In this document: positions 43,989 to 52,583 of the stretch, piece after piece
Numbering within the stretch: the stretch's first letter is position 1
Layout: every line of letters starts with the position of its first letter
Origin: Flavimobilis sp052324925
GTDB lineage: Bacteria > Actinomycetota > Actinomycetes > Actinomycetales > Cellulomonadaceae
Assembly (NCBI GenBank): GCA_052324925.1
Contig: JBQPRE010000002.1
Direction: 5' to 3' (one strand)
DNA length: 64,000 nucleotides
The notes under the pieces: model-generated
The model's database searches: none
Seen by the model: the letters and a program-made list of their open reading frames with translations, nothing else
What the model was told of the DNA's origin: nothing
Translations under genes and position numbers: made by a program

Positions 43989-44017
43989 GGTGAACGGCAG
44001 ACGCGCCCTTGGTGAAC
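43989..44017 (-). promoter_or_regulatory. PHO-box-like repeats between phoU and senX3
   Basis: GGTGAAC at 43989-43995 and 44011-44017: on the minus strand, two GTTCACC elements exactly 22 nt (two 11-nt turns) apart, matching the direct-repeat unit of PhoP/RegX3 boxes. The middle unit is degenerate. Confidence 0.6.
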
Positions 44018-44076
44018 TTCGAGCGAGCAACCGTCGTCCAAGCCTCGCGCGGTCACATGGACGCGTAGGGCCCGCC

Positions 44077-44082
44077 TACGCT
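44077..44082 (+). promoter_or_regulatory. -10 box before senX3
   Basis: TACGCT, 7 nt before the GTG at 44090; leaderless arrangement. Confidence 0.45.
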
Positions 44083-44089
44083 GGGGCAC

Positions 44090-45277
44090 GTGGACGGACT
44101 CTTCTTCGTGATCGCCGGCATCGTCGGCCTCGTCACGGGCGTGTTCGCGACGCTCCTGTTCTTGTGGAACGAGCGGCGCGAGCGTGTGGCGCCGGTTGGG
44201 CCGCCGGCTGATCTTGACGAGGGTTTCGTCAGGGCGCTCGCGGTGCTGCGCTCGGCGGCGGTCGTCGTCGGCGAGGCCGACGAGATCGTGCGGGCGTCGG
44301 CGCCCGCGTATGCGCTCGGTCTCGTGCGGCACGACGCGCTCGCGCACCGCGCGGTCGAGGACATGGTTGCGGAGGTGCGGCGCACGGGGGAGATCCTCGA
44401 CGTCGAGATCGAGCTGCCGCGCGGGCCGTCGGGCCGCGGTGACGTCCTGCTGCAGGTGCGGGTCGCCCAGGTCGACGGCCGGAACGTGCTCGTCCTCGCG
44501 GAAGATCGCACGGAGGCGCGGCGCCTTGAGGCGATCCGGCGGGACTTCGTCGTCAACATCTCTCACGAGCTCAAGACGCCCGTGGGTGCGCTCGCGCTGC
44601 TCGCGGAGACGGTGCACGACGCGGCCGACGACCCCGAGGCGGTCCGCCGCTTCGCGGGGCGCATGCAGCAGGAGTCGGCGCGTCTGGGTGCGCTCGTCCA
44701 CGAGGTCATTGAGCTCTCGCGGCTGCAGTCGGCGAGTGCGCTCACGCAGGTGCAGGCCGTCGCGGTGCGCGGGATCGTCGAGGAGTCGATCGATCGTGCG
44801 CGCACGACGGCGACGGGCCGGAACATTCGCCTCGCGAGCGCGGGCGACCTTGACGCGGCCGTGTACGGCGACCACAACCTGCTCGTCACGGCGCTGCGGA
44901 ACTTGCTCGACAACGCCGTCAACTACTCCCCGGACGGCTCGTCGGTCTCGGTGGGTGTCCGTAGGGCGCTCGACTTCGTCGAGATCTCGGTCGTCGACCA
45001 GGGTGTGGGGATCGCGCGTGACGTCCAGGACCGCATCTTCGAGCGCTTCTACCGCGTCGATCCGGCGCGTTCGCGCGAGACCGGGGGGACCGGCTTGGGC
45101 CTGAGCATCGTCAAGCATGTTGTCGCTGATCACGGCGGTGAGATGACCATCTGGTCCCAGCCGGGCCAGGGTTCGACGTTCACCATGAAGATCCCGGCGG
45201 CGCATATCGCGCCTGCCGGGCCGACCGAAGCCTTGGCGCCTGCCGGGCCGGCCGCTGAGGAGGAAGAGGACGCATGA
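44090..45277 (+). CDS. senX3: Phosphate-sensing histidine kinase SenX3
   Basis: 395 aa membrane sensor kinase. One long or two short N-terminal helices (residues 2-25), a PAS-like segment (~50-130), H-box FVVNISHELKTPVGAL with the phospho-His ~158, then N-box LRNLLDNAVNYS, G1 VVDQGVGI and G2 GGTGLGLSIVKHV. The tail is Ala/Glu-rich. Stop overlaps regX3 (ATGA). Context phoU / senX3-regX3 / pst fits the actinobacterial phosphate regulator. GTG start supported by the -10 box. Confidence 0.93.
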   Translation: MDGLFFVIAGIVGLVTGVFATLLFLWNERRERVAPVGPPADLDEGFVRALAVLRSAAVVVGEADEIVRASAPAYALGLVRHDALAHRAVEDMVAEVRRTGEILDVEIELPRGPSGRGDVLLQVRVAQVDGRNVLVLAEDRTEARRLEAIRRDFVVNISHELKTPVGALALLAETVHDAADDPEAVRRFAGRMQQESARLGALVHEVIELSRLQSASALTQVQAVAVRGIVEESIDRARTTATGRNIRLASAGDLDAAVYGDHNLLVTALRNLLDNAVNYSPDGSSVSVGVRRALDFVEISVVDQGVGIARDVQDRIFERFYRVDPARSRETGGTGLGLSIVKHVVADHGGEMTIWSQPGQGSTFTMKIPAAHIAPAGPTEALAPAGPAAEEEEDA

Positions 45278-45996
45278 CCCGCATCCTGGTCGTCGAGGAC
45301 GAAGAGTCCTACGCCGAACCGCTCACGTACCAGCTGCGACGCGAAGGCTTCGAGGTTGTCGCCGTCGGAACGGGCCCCGACGCGCTCACGGCATTCGACG
45401 ACGGCGGCGCCGACCTCGTCCTGCTCGACCTCATGCTGCCCGGGCTCTCGGGCATCGAGGTGTGCCGCGAGCTGCGCCTGCGGTCGAACGTTCCCGTCAT
45501 CATGCTCACCGCGAAGGACGGTGAGATCGACAAGGTCGTGGGTCTCGAGATCGGGGCCGACGACTACATGACGAAGCCCTACTCGTTCCGCGAGCTGCTC
45601 GCCCGCATGCGGGCCGTCCTGCGCCGTCACGCGGAGGTCACGGCTGCGACGGCGGCTGCGACGAGCGCGCGCGCCGAGGTTGCCGACGATGACGAGGTCC
45701 TCGAGGCGCGCAACGTGCGCCTCGACGTGGACCGTCATGTCGTCACCGTGGACGGTGAGCCTGTCGCGTTCCCGCTCAAGGAGTTCGAGCTCCTCGAGCT
45801 GCTCATGCGCAACGTCGGCCGCGTGCTCACGCGCGGCCAGCTCATCGACCGCGTGTGGGGCTCGGACTACGTGGGTGACACGAAGACGCTCGACGTTCAC
45901 GTCAAGAGGATCCGGGCGAAGATCGAGGTGGACCCGGGCAGCCCGACGTTGCTCGTCACGGTGCGCGGCCTCGGTTACAAGCTGACCGACGACTGA
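45274..45996 (+). CDS. regX3: Response regulator RegX3 (OmpR family)
   Basis: 240 aa. Receiver domain with acidic pocket EDEE at residues ~8-11, phospho-Asp in LVLLDLMLPG (~Asp52), Thr in IMLTAKDGE and Lys in DDYMTKPYS; a C-terminal winged helix (FPLKEFELLELLMRN...VWGSDYVGDTKTLDVHVKRIR) for DNA binding to PHO boxes. ATG overlaps senX3. Expected to activate pstSCAB, phoU and itself under phosphate limitation. Confidence 0.95.
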   Translation: MTRILVVEDEESYAEPLTYQLRREGFEVVAVGTGPDALTAFDDGGADLVLLDLMLPGLSGIEVCRELRLRSNVPVIMLTAKDGEIDKVVGLEIGADDYMTKPYSFRELLARMRAVLRRHAEVTAATAAATSARAEVADDDEVLEARNVRLDVDRHVVTVDGEPVAFPLKEFELLELLMRNVGRVLTRGQLIDRVWGSDYVGDTKTLDVHVKRIRAKIEVDPGSPTLLVTVRGLGYKLTDD

Positions 45997-46010
45997 GTCG
46001 GCAACGACGA

Positions 46011-46049
46011 GGAGGGGGTCGTCCTGGCGCTGCCGGGGCGGCCCCCTTC
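46011..46049 (+). terminator. Possible terminator after regX3
   Basis: ggaggggg pairs with cccccttc (one G-U), with a structured loop; 14 nt after the regX3 stop. Confidence 0.45.
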
Positions 46050-46094
46050 ACTGTGTTCTGTGCGCGCGCGAGGCGTCCGACGACTTCGGGGGCT

Positions 46095-46112
46095 GTTCAC
46101 CGCGGGTTCACC
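46095..46112 (+). promoter_or_regulatory. PHO box upstream of pstS
   Basis: GTTCACC at 46095-46101 and 46106-46112, spaced 11 nt, followed by the weaker gccacct at 46117: the direct-repeat layout of actinobacterial PhoP/RegX3 operators. 95-112 nt before the pstS start. Confidence 0.75.
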
Positions 46113-46206
46113 GAGGCCACCTGAGCGGGTCATCTTGGCTGCTTAGCGTCATGGACGGATCGCAGGCACAAGACCTGCGACGGACAGACTTCAGGATGGA
46201 TCTCCA

Positions 46207-47352
46207 GTGAGCATCAGCCGCACCAGCCGTCGCGCCGGGTCCCTCGTAGCCGTCGGCGCCCTCGCGTTCGCTCTCGCCGCCTGCAGCGACTCGAACGGGA
46301 CGACCCCCGGCGCCACCGGCTCCACCGGTTCCGGTGACACGACCTCCGAGGCCCCCGCCCAGCTGAGCGGCACGCTCGCGGGCGCCGGCGCCTCGTCGCA
46401 GGGCAAGGCCATGGAGGGCTGGGCCGCGGGCTTCGCGGACCTCGCCCCGGACGTGCAGTTCTCCTACGACGCGGCCGGCTCGGGCGCGGGCCGCGAGCAG
46501 TTCCTTGCGGGCTCGACGCTCTTCGCGGGCTCCGACTCGGCGCTCAAGCCTGAAGAGCTCACGGCGGCCCAGACGCGCTGCTACGGCGGCGAGGCGCTCG
46601 AGCTTCCCGTCTACATCTCGCCGATCGCGGTCATCTACAACCTGCCGTCGGTCTCGGCCGCCCACATCAACCTTGACGCCAAGACGATCGCGCAGATCTT
46701 CAACGGCGACGTCACGAAGTGGAACGACCCGGCGATCGCCGCGCAGAACGAGGGCGTCGAGCTCCCGGACCTCGCGATCATCCCGGTCAACCGCTCCGAC
46801 GAGTCGGGCACGACCGAGAACTTCACCGAGTACCTCGCCGCTGCTGGCGAGGGCGCGTGGACGCACGAGCCGTCGGGCGACTGGCCCGTCTCGGGCGGCC
46901 AGTCCGGTAACGGCACCTCGGGTGTCGTCGACACGGTCTCGGCTGCCGAGGGCACGATCGGTTACGCCGACGCCTCGCGCGCCGGTGACCTCGGCACCGT
47001 GGCCGTCAAGGTCGGGGAGGCGTACGTGCCGTACTCCGCCGAGGCTGCGGCCAAGGTCGTCGACGCGTCGCCGGCCGCCGAGGACGCGACGGACAAGCGT
47101 CTCGTCATCGAGCTCGACCGCACGACGACGGCTGACGGCGCCTACCCGCTCGTCCTCGTCTCCTACGACATCGCGTGCTCGGTCTACGAGAACGCCGCGG
47201 ACGCCACGAACGTCAAGGCGTTCCTCTCCTACGTCGCCTCGGACGAGGGCCAGCAGCGTGCCGCGCGTGCCGACGTCGCGGGCTCCGCACCGATCTCGGG
47301 TGAGCTCCGCACCAAGATCCAGGCCGCGATCGACTCGATCTCGGCGAAGTGA
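46207..47352 (+). CDS. pstS: Phosphate ABC transporter binding lipoprotein PstS
   Basis: High-affinity phosphate receptor, lipid-anchored. 381 aa with lipobox ALAAC (Cys ~26). Phosphate-binding segments: GAGASSQGKAMEGW, GSDSALKPEE, VNRSDESGTTENF and SGNGTSGVVDTV. GTG start at 46207; the preceding ggatgg is a weak SD. First gene of pstSCAB, with a PHO box upstream and a UUCG hairpin between it and pstC. Confidence 0.95.
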   Translation: MSISRTSRRAGSLVAVGALAFALAACSDSNGTTPGATGSTGSGDTTSEAPAQLSGTLAGAGASSQGKAMEGWAAGFADLAPDVQFSYDAAGSGAGREQFLAGSTLFAGSDSALKPEELTAAQTRCYGGEALELPVYISPIAVIYNLPSVSAAHINLDAKTIAQIFNGDVTKWNDPAIAAQNEGVELPDLAIIPVNRSDESGTTENFTEYLAAAGEGAWTHEPSGDWPVSGGQSGNGTSGVVDTVSAAEGTIGYADASRAGDLGTVAVKVGEAYVPYSAEAAAKVVDASPAAEDATDKRLVIELDRTTTADGAYPLVLVSYDIACSVYENAADATNVKAFLSYVASDEGQQRAARADVAGSAPISGELRTKIQAAIDSISAK

Positions 47353-47443
47353 TCCTGTGCCCACCTCCCTCCCCGGCGACCCCCGCCTGGATGCCGCCGG
47401 CGAGGGCGGTGGGCCTGCCCCTCGCGGGGTTGTGACAGCCACC

Positions 47444-47469
47444 GTCGGCGTCCCTTCGGGGACGCCGGC
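47444..47469 (+). promoter_or_regulatory. UUCG hairpin between pstS and pstC
   Basis: 11-bp stem gtcggcgtccc / gggacgccggc (one G-U) closed by a TTCG tetraloop. Likely a processing/stability or attenuation hairpin raising pstS over pstCAB. Confidence 0.6.
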
Positions 47470-47497
47470 GTACGGCCGCCGGACGGCGGCAGCGACG

Positions 47498-48544
47498 ATG
47501 GACGAGGACATGCACGACGACACTCAGGCGTGGGCGCCGCCCGGGCCGACGGCCGTGGACCACGCGGCCCCCGAGCCCAACCAGCCCGGTGCGGGCGGAG
47601 GGTTGCTCTCGCTTCGTGCGAGCGGCTTCTCGCGCGTCGCGGACCGCATCTTCAAGGGCGTCTCGGGGACGACGGGTGTGCTCATCCTCGTCGTCCTGGC
47701 CGCGGTCGCGGGCTTCCTCGTCATGAGGGCCTGGCCGGCGCTCACCGCGAGCCGCGAGGAGCTCGGGACGATCTCGTGGCTGAATGGCGCGTCGCTGCTC
47801 GAGTACGTCGGACCGCTCATCTTCGGGACGCTGCTCTCGGCGCTCCTGGCGCTCGCGCTCGCGGTTCCGCTGTCGATCGGCATCGCGCTGTTCATCACGC
47901 ACTATGCGCCGCGCCGCATCGCGCAGGCGCTCGGCTACATCATCGACCTGCTCGCCGCGATCCCGTCGGTCGTCTACGGCCTGTGGGGCGCGCTCTGGCT
48001 CGCCCCCGTGCTCGACCCGATCTTCCGCTGGCTCTCGGACTCGTTGGGCTTCATCCCGCTCTTCGCGGGCTACACGGCTCCGGCGCGCAACGTGCTCGCT
48101 GCTGCGACCGTGCTCGCGGTCATGATCATCCCGATCATCACCGCGGTCGCGCGCGAGATCTTCTTCCAGACTCCGCTCCTCCACGAGGAGGCAGCGCTCG
48201 CACTGGGTGCAACGCGCTGGGAGACGATCCGCATGGCCGTCCTGCCCTTCGGTCGCTCGGGCCTTGTCTCGGCCTCGATGCTCGGCCTGGGCCGCGCACT
48301 GGGCGAGACGATGGCGGTCCTCATGATCCTGTCGCCCGGCTACTTGTTCTCGTTGTTCCTGCTCAAGCCAGGTCAGCACCAGTCGATCGCGGCGAACATC
48401 GCCGCGAAGTTCCCTGAGGCGTCCGGCCTCTCGGTCTCGGTGCTCATCGCGACCGGCCTTGCGCTCTTCGTCATCACTCTCGCGGTCAACATGGCCGCTC
48501 GGTGGATCATTGCCCGTCGGGCCGAGTTCTCCGGAGCGAACTGA
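47498..48544 (+). CDS. pstC: Phosphate ABC transporter permease PstC
   Basis: 348 aa membrane subunit with about six core helices. The permease EAA loop reads EEAALALGATRWETIRMAVLPFGRSG in its central part; MSD motifs IGIALFITHYAPRR and GRALGETMAV are typical of PstC. ATG at 47498 lies after the pstS hairpin; ATG 47510 is an alternative, and a GTG at 47357 would put the hairpin inside the coding region. Stop and pstA start share a base (TGATG). Confidence 0.93.
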   Translation: MDEDMHDDTQAWAPPGPTAVDHAAPEPNQPGAGGGLLSLRASGFSRVADRIFKGVSGTTGVLILVVLAAVAGFLVMRAWPALTASREELGTISWLNGASLLEYVGPLIFGTLLSALLALALAVPLSIGIALFITHYAPRRIAQALGYIIDLLAAIPSVVYGLWGALWLAPVLDPIFRWLSDSLGFIPLFAGYTAPARNVLAAATVLAVMIIPIITAVAREIFFQTPLLHEEAALALGATRWETIRMAVLPFGRSGLVSASMLGLGRALGETMAVLMILSPGYLFSLFLLKPGQHQSIAANIAAKFPEASGLSVSVLIATGLALFVITLAVNMAARWIIARRAEFSGAN

Positions 48545-49617
48545 TGTCTCTCGCCACTGCCTCTGCGGGGCCCACGTCGGAGCGCTCGGCGCTCTCGTTG
48601 ACGGGCAACCGCCTGCCCCGGTGGGCGCCGTGGGCCTCGCTCGTGGGCTCGGCGCTCGTCGCGTGGGGGGTTATCGCCCTGGCGGGCGAGCCCACGCCGA
48701 CGACGGTCGTCGCGCTCACCGCGCTCCTGCACGCGATCGCTCTGACGAGCGTCGCCCGCTACGTCGAGGGCCCGCGTCGCGCGACGGACCGTCTCGCGAC
48801 GACGCTCGTCACGGTCGCGTTCCTGCTCGCCCTCATCCCGCTCGTGTCGCTGCTGTGGACCGTCGTGAGCCGCGGCATGGTCCTGTTCTCGGGGGCGTTC
48901 CTCTCGACGGACATGGTGGGTGTCTTCGGCGACATGACGTCGGGTGGTGTGGCGCATGCGATCGTCGGGACGCTCATGGTGACGCTTGCCGCGACGCTCA
49001 TCTCGGTCCCGATCGGCTTGCTCACCGCGATCTACCTCGTCGAGTACGGCCGGGGCGCGCTCGCGCGCGGCATCACGTTCTTCGTCGACGTCATGACCGG
49101 CATTCCCTCGATCGTCGCGGGCCTCTTCGCGTTCGCGCTGTTCACGCTCGTCATGGGACCGGCCTACCGGTCGGGCCTCATGGGTGCGGTTGCGCTCGCG
49201 GTCCTCATGACGCCCGTCGTCATCCGCTCGGTCGAGGAGATGCTGCGCCTCGTGCCGAACGAGCTACGCGAGGCCGCGTACGCGCTGGGCGTGCCCAAGT
49301 GGCTGACGATCATCAAGGTCGTCCTGCGGACCTCGATCGCCGGAATCGTCACCGGTGTCATGCTCGCGATCGCCCGCGTCATCGGCGAGACAGCTCCTCT
49401 GCTCATCACGGTCGGCATGGTGACGCGCACCAACTGGGACGTGTTCGAGGGCCGTATGGCCACCCTGCCGGTGTTCGCCTACTCGCAGTATCAGCAGGGT
49501 GGCGTCGGCGTCGACCGGGCGTGGGCTGCGGCGCTCACCCTCATTCTCATCGTCATGCTGCTCAACCTCGTGGCGCGTGGCATCAGCCGGGCGTTCCGCC
49601 CCAAGTCCAGCCGCTGA
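48544..49617 (+). CDS. pstA: Phosphate ABC transporter permease PstA
   Basis: 357 aa, helices at about 30-50, 57-75, 92-115 and then the six-helix PstA core. EAA-type loop LREAAYALGVPKWLTIIKVV; IARVIGETAPLL also diagnostic. The first ~75 residues add an N-terminal helix pair not present in E. coli PstA but usual in actinobacteria. ATG overlaps pstC by one base. Confidence 0.94.
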   Translation: MSLATASAGPTSERSALSLTGNRLPRWAPWASLVGSALVAWGVIALAGEPTPTTVVALTALLHAIALTSVARYVEGPRRATDRLATTLVTVAFLLALIPLVSLLWTVVSRGMVLFSGAFLSTDMVGVFGDMTSGGVAHAIVGTLMVTLAATLISVPIGLLTAIYLVEYGRGALARGITFFVDVMTGIPSIVAGLFAFALFTLVMGPAYRSGLMGAVALAVLMTPVVIRSVEEMLRLVPNELREAAYALGVPKWLTIIKVVLRTSIAGIVTGVMLAIARVIGETAPLLITVGMVTRTNWDVFEGRMATLPVFAYSQYQQGGVGVDRAWAAALTLILIVMLLNLVARGISRAFRPKSSR

Positions 49618-49638
49618 GGCTCCGGAAAGGTTCCCAGA

Positions 49639-50418
49639 ATGTCCAAGCGCATCGATGTCGAGGATCTCGACGTCTACTACGGTGACTTCCTTGCGGTCGA
49701 GGGCGTCTCGATGAAGATCGAGCCGCGTTCCGTCACTGCTCTCATCGGGCCGTCGGGCTGCGGCAAGTCGACGTTCCTGCGGACGCTCAACCGCATGCAC
49801 GAGGTCATTCCGGGCGCGCGCGTCGAGGGCAGGGCCGTGATGGACGGTCAGGACCTCTACGCGCCGGAGGTCGACCCGGTGCAGGTGCGTCGCCAGGTGG
49901 GCATGGTCTTCCAGCGTCCCAACCCGTTCCCGACGATGTCGATCGCGGACAACGTGCTTGCGGGCGTGCGTCTCAATAACAAGCGCATGTCGCGCTCGGA
50001 CTCGGCGGACACGGTTGAGCGATCGTTGCGTGGCGCGAACCTGTGGAACGAGGTCAAGGACCGTCTCGACAAGCCGGGCTCGTCGCTCTCGGGGGGGCAG
50101 CAGCAGCGCCTGTGCATCGCCCGCGCGATCGCGGTCGAGCCGCAGGTGCTGCTCATGGACGAGCCGTGCTCGGCCCTCGACCCGATCTCGACGCTCGCGA
50201 TCGAGGACCTCATGAGCGACCTGAAGAACGAGTACACGATCGTCATCGTCACGCACAACATGCAGCAGGCTGCGCGGGTCTCGGACCGCACGGCGTTCTT
50301 CAACATCGCCGGGACGGGGCAGCCGGGCAAGCTCATCGAGATGGCGGACACGCCGACGATGTTCTCGTCGCCCTCGGTCCCCGCGACCGAGGACTACATC
50401 TCGGGCCGCTTCGGGTGA
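49639..50418 (+). CDS. pstB: Phosphate ABC transporter ATPase PstB
   Basis: 259 aa. Walker A GPSGCGKST, Q-loop VFQRPNPFPTMS (the PNPFP stretch is PstB-specific), signature LSGGQQQRLCIARAIA, Walker B LLMDEPCSALDP, H-loop VTHNMQQA. Energises PstCA. ATG at 49639 with ggaaagg 8 nt before. Ends the pst operon at a strong terminator. Confidence 0.97.
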   Translation: MSKRIDVEDLDVYYGDFLAVEGVSMKIEPRSVTALIGPSGCGKSTFLRTLNRMHEVIPGARVEGRAVMDGQDLYAPEVDPVQVRRQVGMVFQRPNPFPTMSIADNVLAGVRLNNKRMSRSDSADTVERSLRGANLWNEVKDRLDKPGSSLSGGQQQRLCIARAIAVEPQVLLMDEPCSALDPISTLAIEDLMSDLKNEYTIVIVTHNMQQAARVSDRTAFFNIAGTGQPGKLIEMADTPTMFSSPSVPATEDYISGRFG

Positions 50419-50444
50419 GCTGATGTCCGGGGCTCTGCCCCGGA

Positions 50445-50490
50445 CACGACGACGGCCAGCCGCACCCCATCGCGGCTGGCCGTCGTCGTG
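50445..50490. terminator. Bidirectional terminator pstB / lipoprotein gene
   Basis: 19-bp perfect arms (50445-50463 and 50472-50490) around an 8-nt loop, 26 nt after pstB. Confidence 0.85.
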
Positions 50491-50507
50491 CGTGGCGGTG
50501 GGGGGTC

Positions 50508-50987
50508 TCAGCCCTCGGTGCCTTCGGTGCCCTCGGTGGGCACGAGCGCCGCGTACTCGGGGTGCGTGGCGTCGAGCACGGGGACGGGGACCTCGGTCGC
50601 GGACTCGGGCGTCCCGACGGCGAGGGGCAGGACCGCGCCCGGTGCGACGCTGACGGAGGTGATGAGCGACGGGGTGCCGCTCGGGCCGCCGACGACGGTC
50701 GTGGTGCCCGCGGCGACGTCGAAGCGCTCGACGCCGATCGCGACAGTGATGTCGGTGGCGCTGTTGTTGACGAGGCCGGCCTGGATCGCGCCGGGCGCGC
50801 CCTTGTCGGCTGCGATGACGAGGAGGTTCTGCACGATGACGCCGGGGGCGACGTCGACGCGGATGCCGTCGGAGGCCGCGTAGGGCAGGTCGGTCGTGAG
50901 CGGCGAGCATGCGGCGAGCCCTGCGACGACGGCGAGGGAGAGGGCGGCGGCGGCCCCGCGGCGGGTGCGGGTCTGCAGGCGGTTCAC
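50508..50987 (-). CDS. Putative lipoprotein (DNA neighbour of carD)
   Basis: 159 aa. Signal peptide with lipobox VVAGLAAC (Cys ~27), then a beta-rich domain (APGVIVQNLLVIAADKGAP, GLVNNSATDITVAIGVE) resembling small actinobacterial surface lipoproteins of unknown function. The C-terminus is a short TEG repeat (PTEGTEGTEG). GTG start at 50987 has aggag 7 nt upstream. Divergent from carD. No function assigned. Confidence 0.72.
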   Translation of the reverse strand: MNRLQTRTRRGAAAALSLAVVAGLAACSPLTTDLPYAASDGIRVDVAPGVIVQNLLVIAADKGAPGAIQAGLVNNSATDITVAIGVERFDVAAGTTTVVGGPSGTPSLITSVSVAPGAVLPLAVGTPESATEVPVPVLDATHPEYAALVPTEGTEGTEG

Positions 50988-51170
50988 GTGTGCTCCTGTT
51001 GGCTGAGTCCGGGGCGCGCTGCGGACCAAGGGTCCCGGGTCGGCGCGGCGATCGTCTGGTACGGATGTCCCGCGCCCACTGTAGTGCTCCGGTGGTGAGG
51101 GCTGGGCCGCGGCCGGGCGCACGGCGGCCCGGAGGGCGGAAGTCGCCCGAGATTCTGCCGTTTTTCGTGG

Positions 51171-51176
51171 TAGGAT
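51171..51176 (+). promoter_or_regulatory. -10 box before carD
   Basis: TAGGAT 28 nt before the ATG; the short leader carries aaagggga as SD. Confidence 0.5.
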
Positions 51177-51204
51177 GGCCGTCCGCGAAAGGGGATCCAA
51201 TCCA

Positions 51205-51687
51205 ATGACTTTCTCAGTGGGAGAGACCGTTGTCTACCCGCACCACGGCGCTGCACTGATCGAAGAGATCAAGACTCGGACCATCAAGGGCGTGGACAAG
51301 GTCTACCTCAAGCTCAGGGTCGCCCAGGGCGACCTGACGATCGAGGTCCCGGCCGAGAACGTCGACCTCGTGGGCGTCCGCGACGTCGTCGGCCAGGAAG
51401 GCCTCGAGAAGGTCTTCGAGGTGCTGCGCGCCCCGTACACGGAAGAGCCGACCAACTGGTCGCGCCGTTACAAGGCCAACCTTGAGAAGCTCGCCTCGGG
51501 CGATGTCATCAAGGTGGCCGAGGTCGTGCGTGATCTCTCGCGTCGTGACGCAGATCGTGGCCTCTCGGCCGGCGAGAAGCGCATGCTCGCCAAGGCGCGT
51601 CAGATCCTCGTCTCGGAGCTCGCGCTTGCTGAGCACACCGACGAGGAGAAGGCCGAGGGCATCCTCGACGAGGTGCTCGCGTCCTGA
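51205..51687 (+). CDS. carD: RNA polymerase-binding transcription factor CarD
   Basis: Essential actinobacterial regulator that binds the RNAP beta subunit and stabilises open complexes at rRNA and other promoters. 160 aa. N-terminal Tudor-like RNAP-interaction domain (FSVGETVVYPHHGAALIEEI) and helical C-terminal DNA-binding domain with the wedge Trp in EPTNWSRRYKANLEKL. ATG at 51205 gives the family-standard N-terminus. Upstream of ispD-ispF as in most actinobacteria. Confidence 0.97.
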   Translation: MTFSVGETVVYPHHGAALIEEIKTRTIKGVDKVYLKLRVAQGDLTIEVPAENVDLVGVRDVVGQEGLEKVFEVLRAPYTEEPTNWSRRYKANLEKLASGDVIKVAEVVRDLSRRDADRGLSAGEKRMLAKARQILVSELALAEHTDEEKAEGILDEVLAS

Positions 51688-51709
51688 CGCGCGCACGAGC
51701 AGCATCCGC

Positions 51710-51742
51710 AGAGCCCCGCACCGTTCGTCGGTGCGGGGCTCT
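51710..51742 (+). terminator. Terminator after carD
   Basis: agagccccgcaccg / cggtgcggggctct, 14-bp stem, TTCGT loop, followed by tgcac; 22 nt after the carD stop. Confidence 0.8.
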
Positions 51743-51791
51743 TGCACTGTGGCGAGCACCCTCGAGGGGCGTCGGCGGTCGGGCGGCGCGA

Positions 51792-51797
51792 TAGGTT
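51792..51797 (+). promoter_or_regulatory. -10 box before ispD
   Basis: TAGGTT, 6 nt before the ATG at 51804; leaderless arrangement. Confidence 0.5.
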
Positions 51798-51803
51798 CGG
51801 GGC

Positions 51804-52583
51804 ATGCTCCGCTCAGCGATCCTCTTGGCAGCCGGCTCCGGCTCGCGCCTCGGGTCGACGCTCCCGAAAGCACTCGTCCCGCTCGACGGCGTCCCCCTGC
51901 TCGTCCACGCCGCGCAGCGGCTGCTCGCGTCGGGCGAGGTGACGACGCTCGTCGTCACGGCGCCGTCCGCGCACGTCGCGGACGTGCGCGCGGCTCTGGG
52001 CGGCCTTGCCCTGCCCGACGGATCCGCGCCCGCACTCACGGTTGTCCCGGGCGGGGTGAGCCGTCAGGCGTCGGTCGCCGCTGGTCTCGCGGCGTTGCCC
52101 CCCGGCGACGGCACCGTGCTCGTCCACGACGCTGCGCGTGCGCTCACTCCGCCCCAGGTCATCGCGCGTGTCGCTCAGGCGGTCGCCGCCGGGCACGTCG
52201 CCGTCACCCCGCTCGTGCCCGTCGTCGACTCGCTCCAGGCCGTCGCGGACGGCGCGTTCGCGGGAGGTCGGCTGCCCGACGGCGGCGCACCGACGCTCGG
52301 TGCGCGGGCGCGCACCGGCCTCGGGATCGTCCAGACACCGCAGGGCTTCGACCGCGGGGCCCTGGAGGCTGCGCACGCGGCCGCGCGCGCTGCGGGCGTC
52401 GACGGCTCCGATGAGGCCACGGCCGCAACTGACGACGCGACGCTCGTCGAACGGGCGGGCCACGTCGTCCATGCGGTTGCGGGGCACGACCTCGCGATGA
52501 AGATCACGACGCGGCGCGACCTCGCGCTCGCCCAGGTGCTGCTCGCTGACCACGCGGCACACGACGAGGAGGTCCCCGCATGA
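51804..52583 (+). CDS. ispD: 2-C-methyl-D-erythritol 4-phosphate cytidylyltransferase
   Basis: MEP isoprenoid pathway: makes CDP-methylerythritol. 259 aa. CTP-binding motif LLAAGSGSRLGSTLPKALVPLDG (split: GSGSRLG and the Lys of PKAL), substrate motif VLVHDAARALTP and TPQGFDR. ATG at 51804; its stop overlaps ispF (ATGA). Confidence 0.96.
   Translation: MLRSAILLAAGSGSRLGSTLPKALVPLDGVPLLVHAAQRLLASGEVTTLVVTAPSAHVADVRAALGGLALPDGSAPALTVVPGGVSRQASVAAGLAALPPGDGTVLVHDAARALTPPQVIARVAQAVAAGHVAVTPLVPVVDSLQAVADGAFAGGRLPDGGAPTLGARARTGLGIVQTPQGFDRGALEAAHAAARAAGVDGSDEATAATDDATLVERAGHVVHAVAGHDLAMKITTRRDLALAQVLLADHAAHDEEVPA

Noticed and set aside
46505..48544. PstC starting inside pstS (679-codon frame)
   Set aside because: The upstream part is an Arg/Ser-rich shadow of pstS; an ATG at 47498 after the UUCG hairpin fits the permease.
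51482..52414. 310-codon Arg/Ala-rich frame across carD and ispD
   Set aside because: Out-of-frame shadow across two well-supported genes and a terminator.
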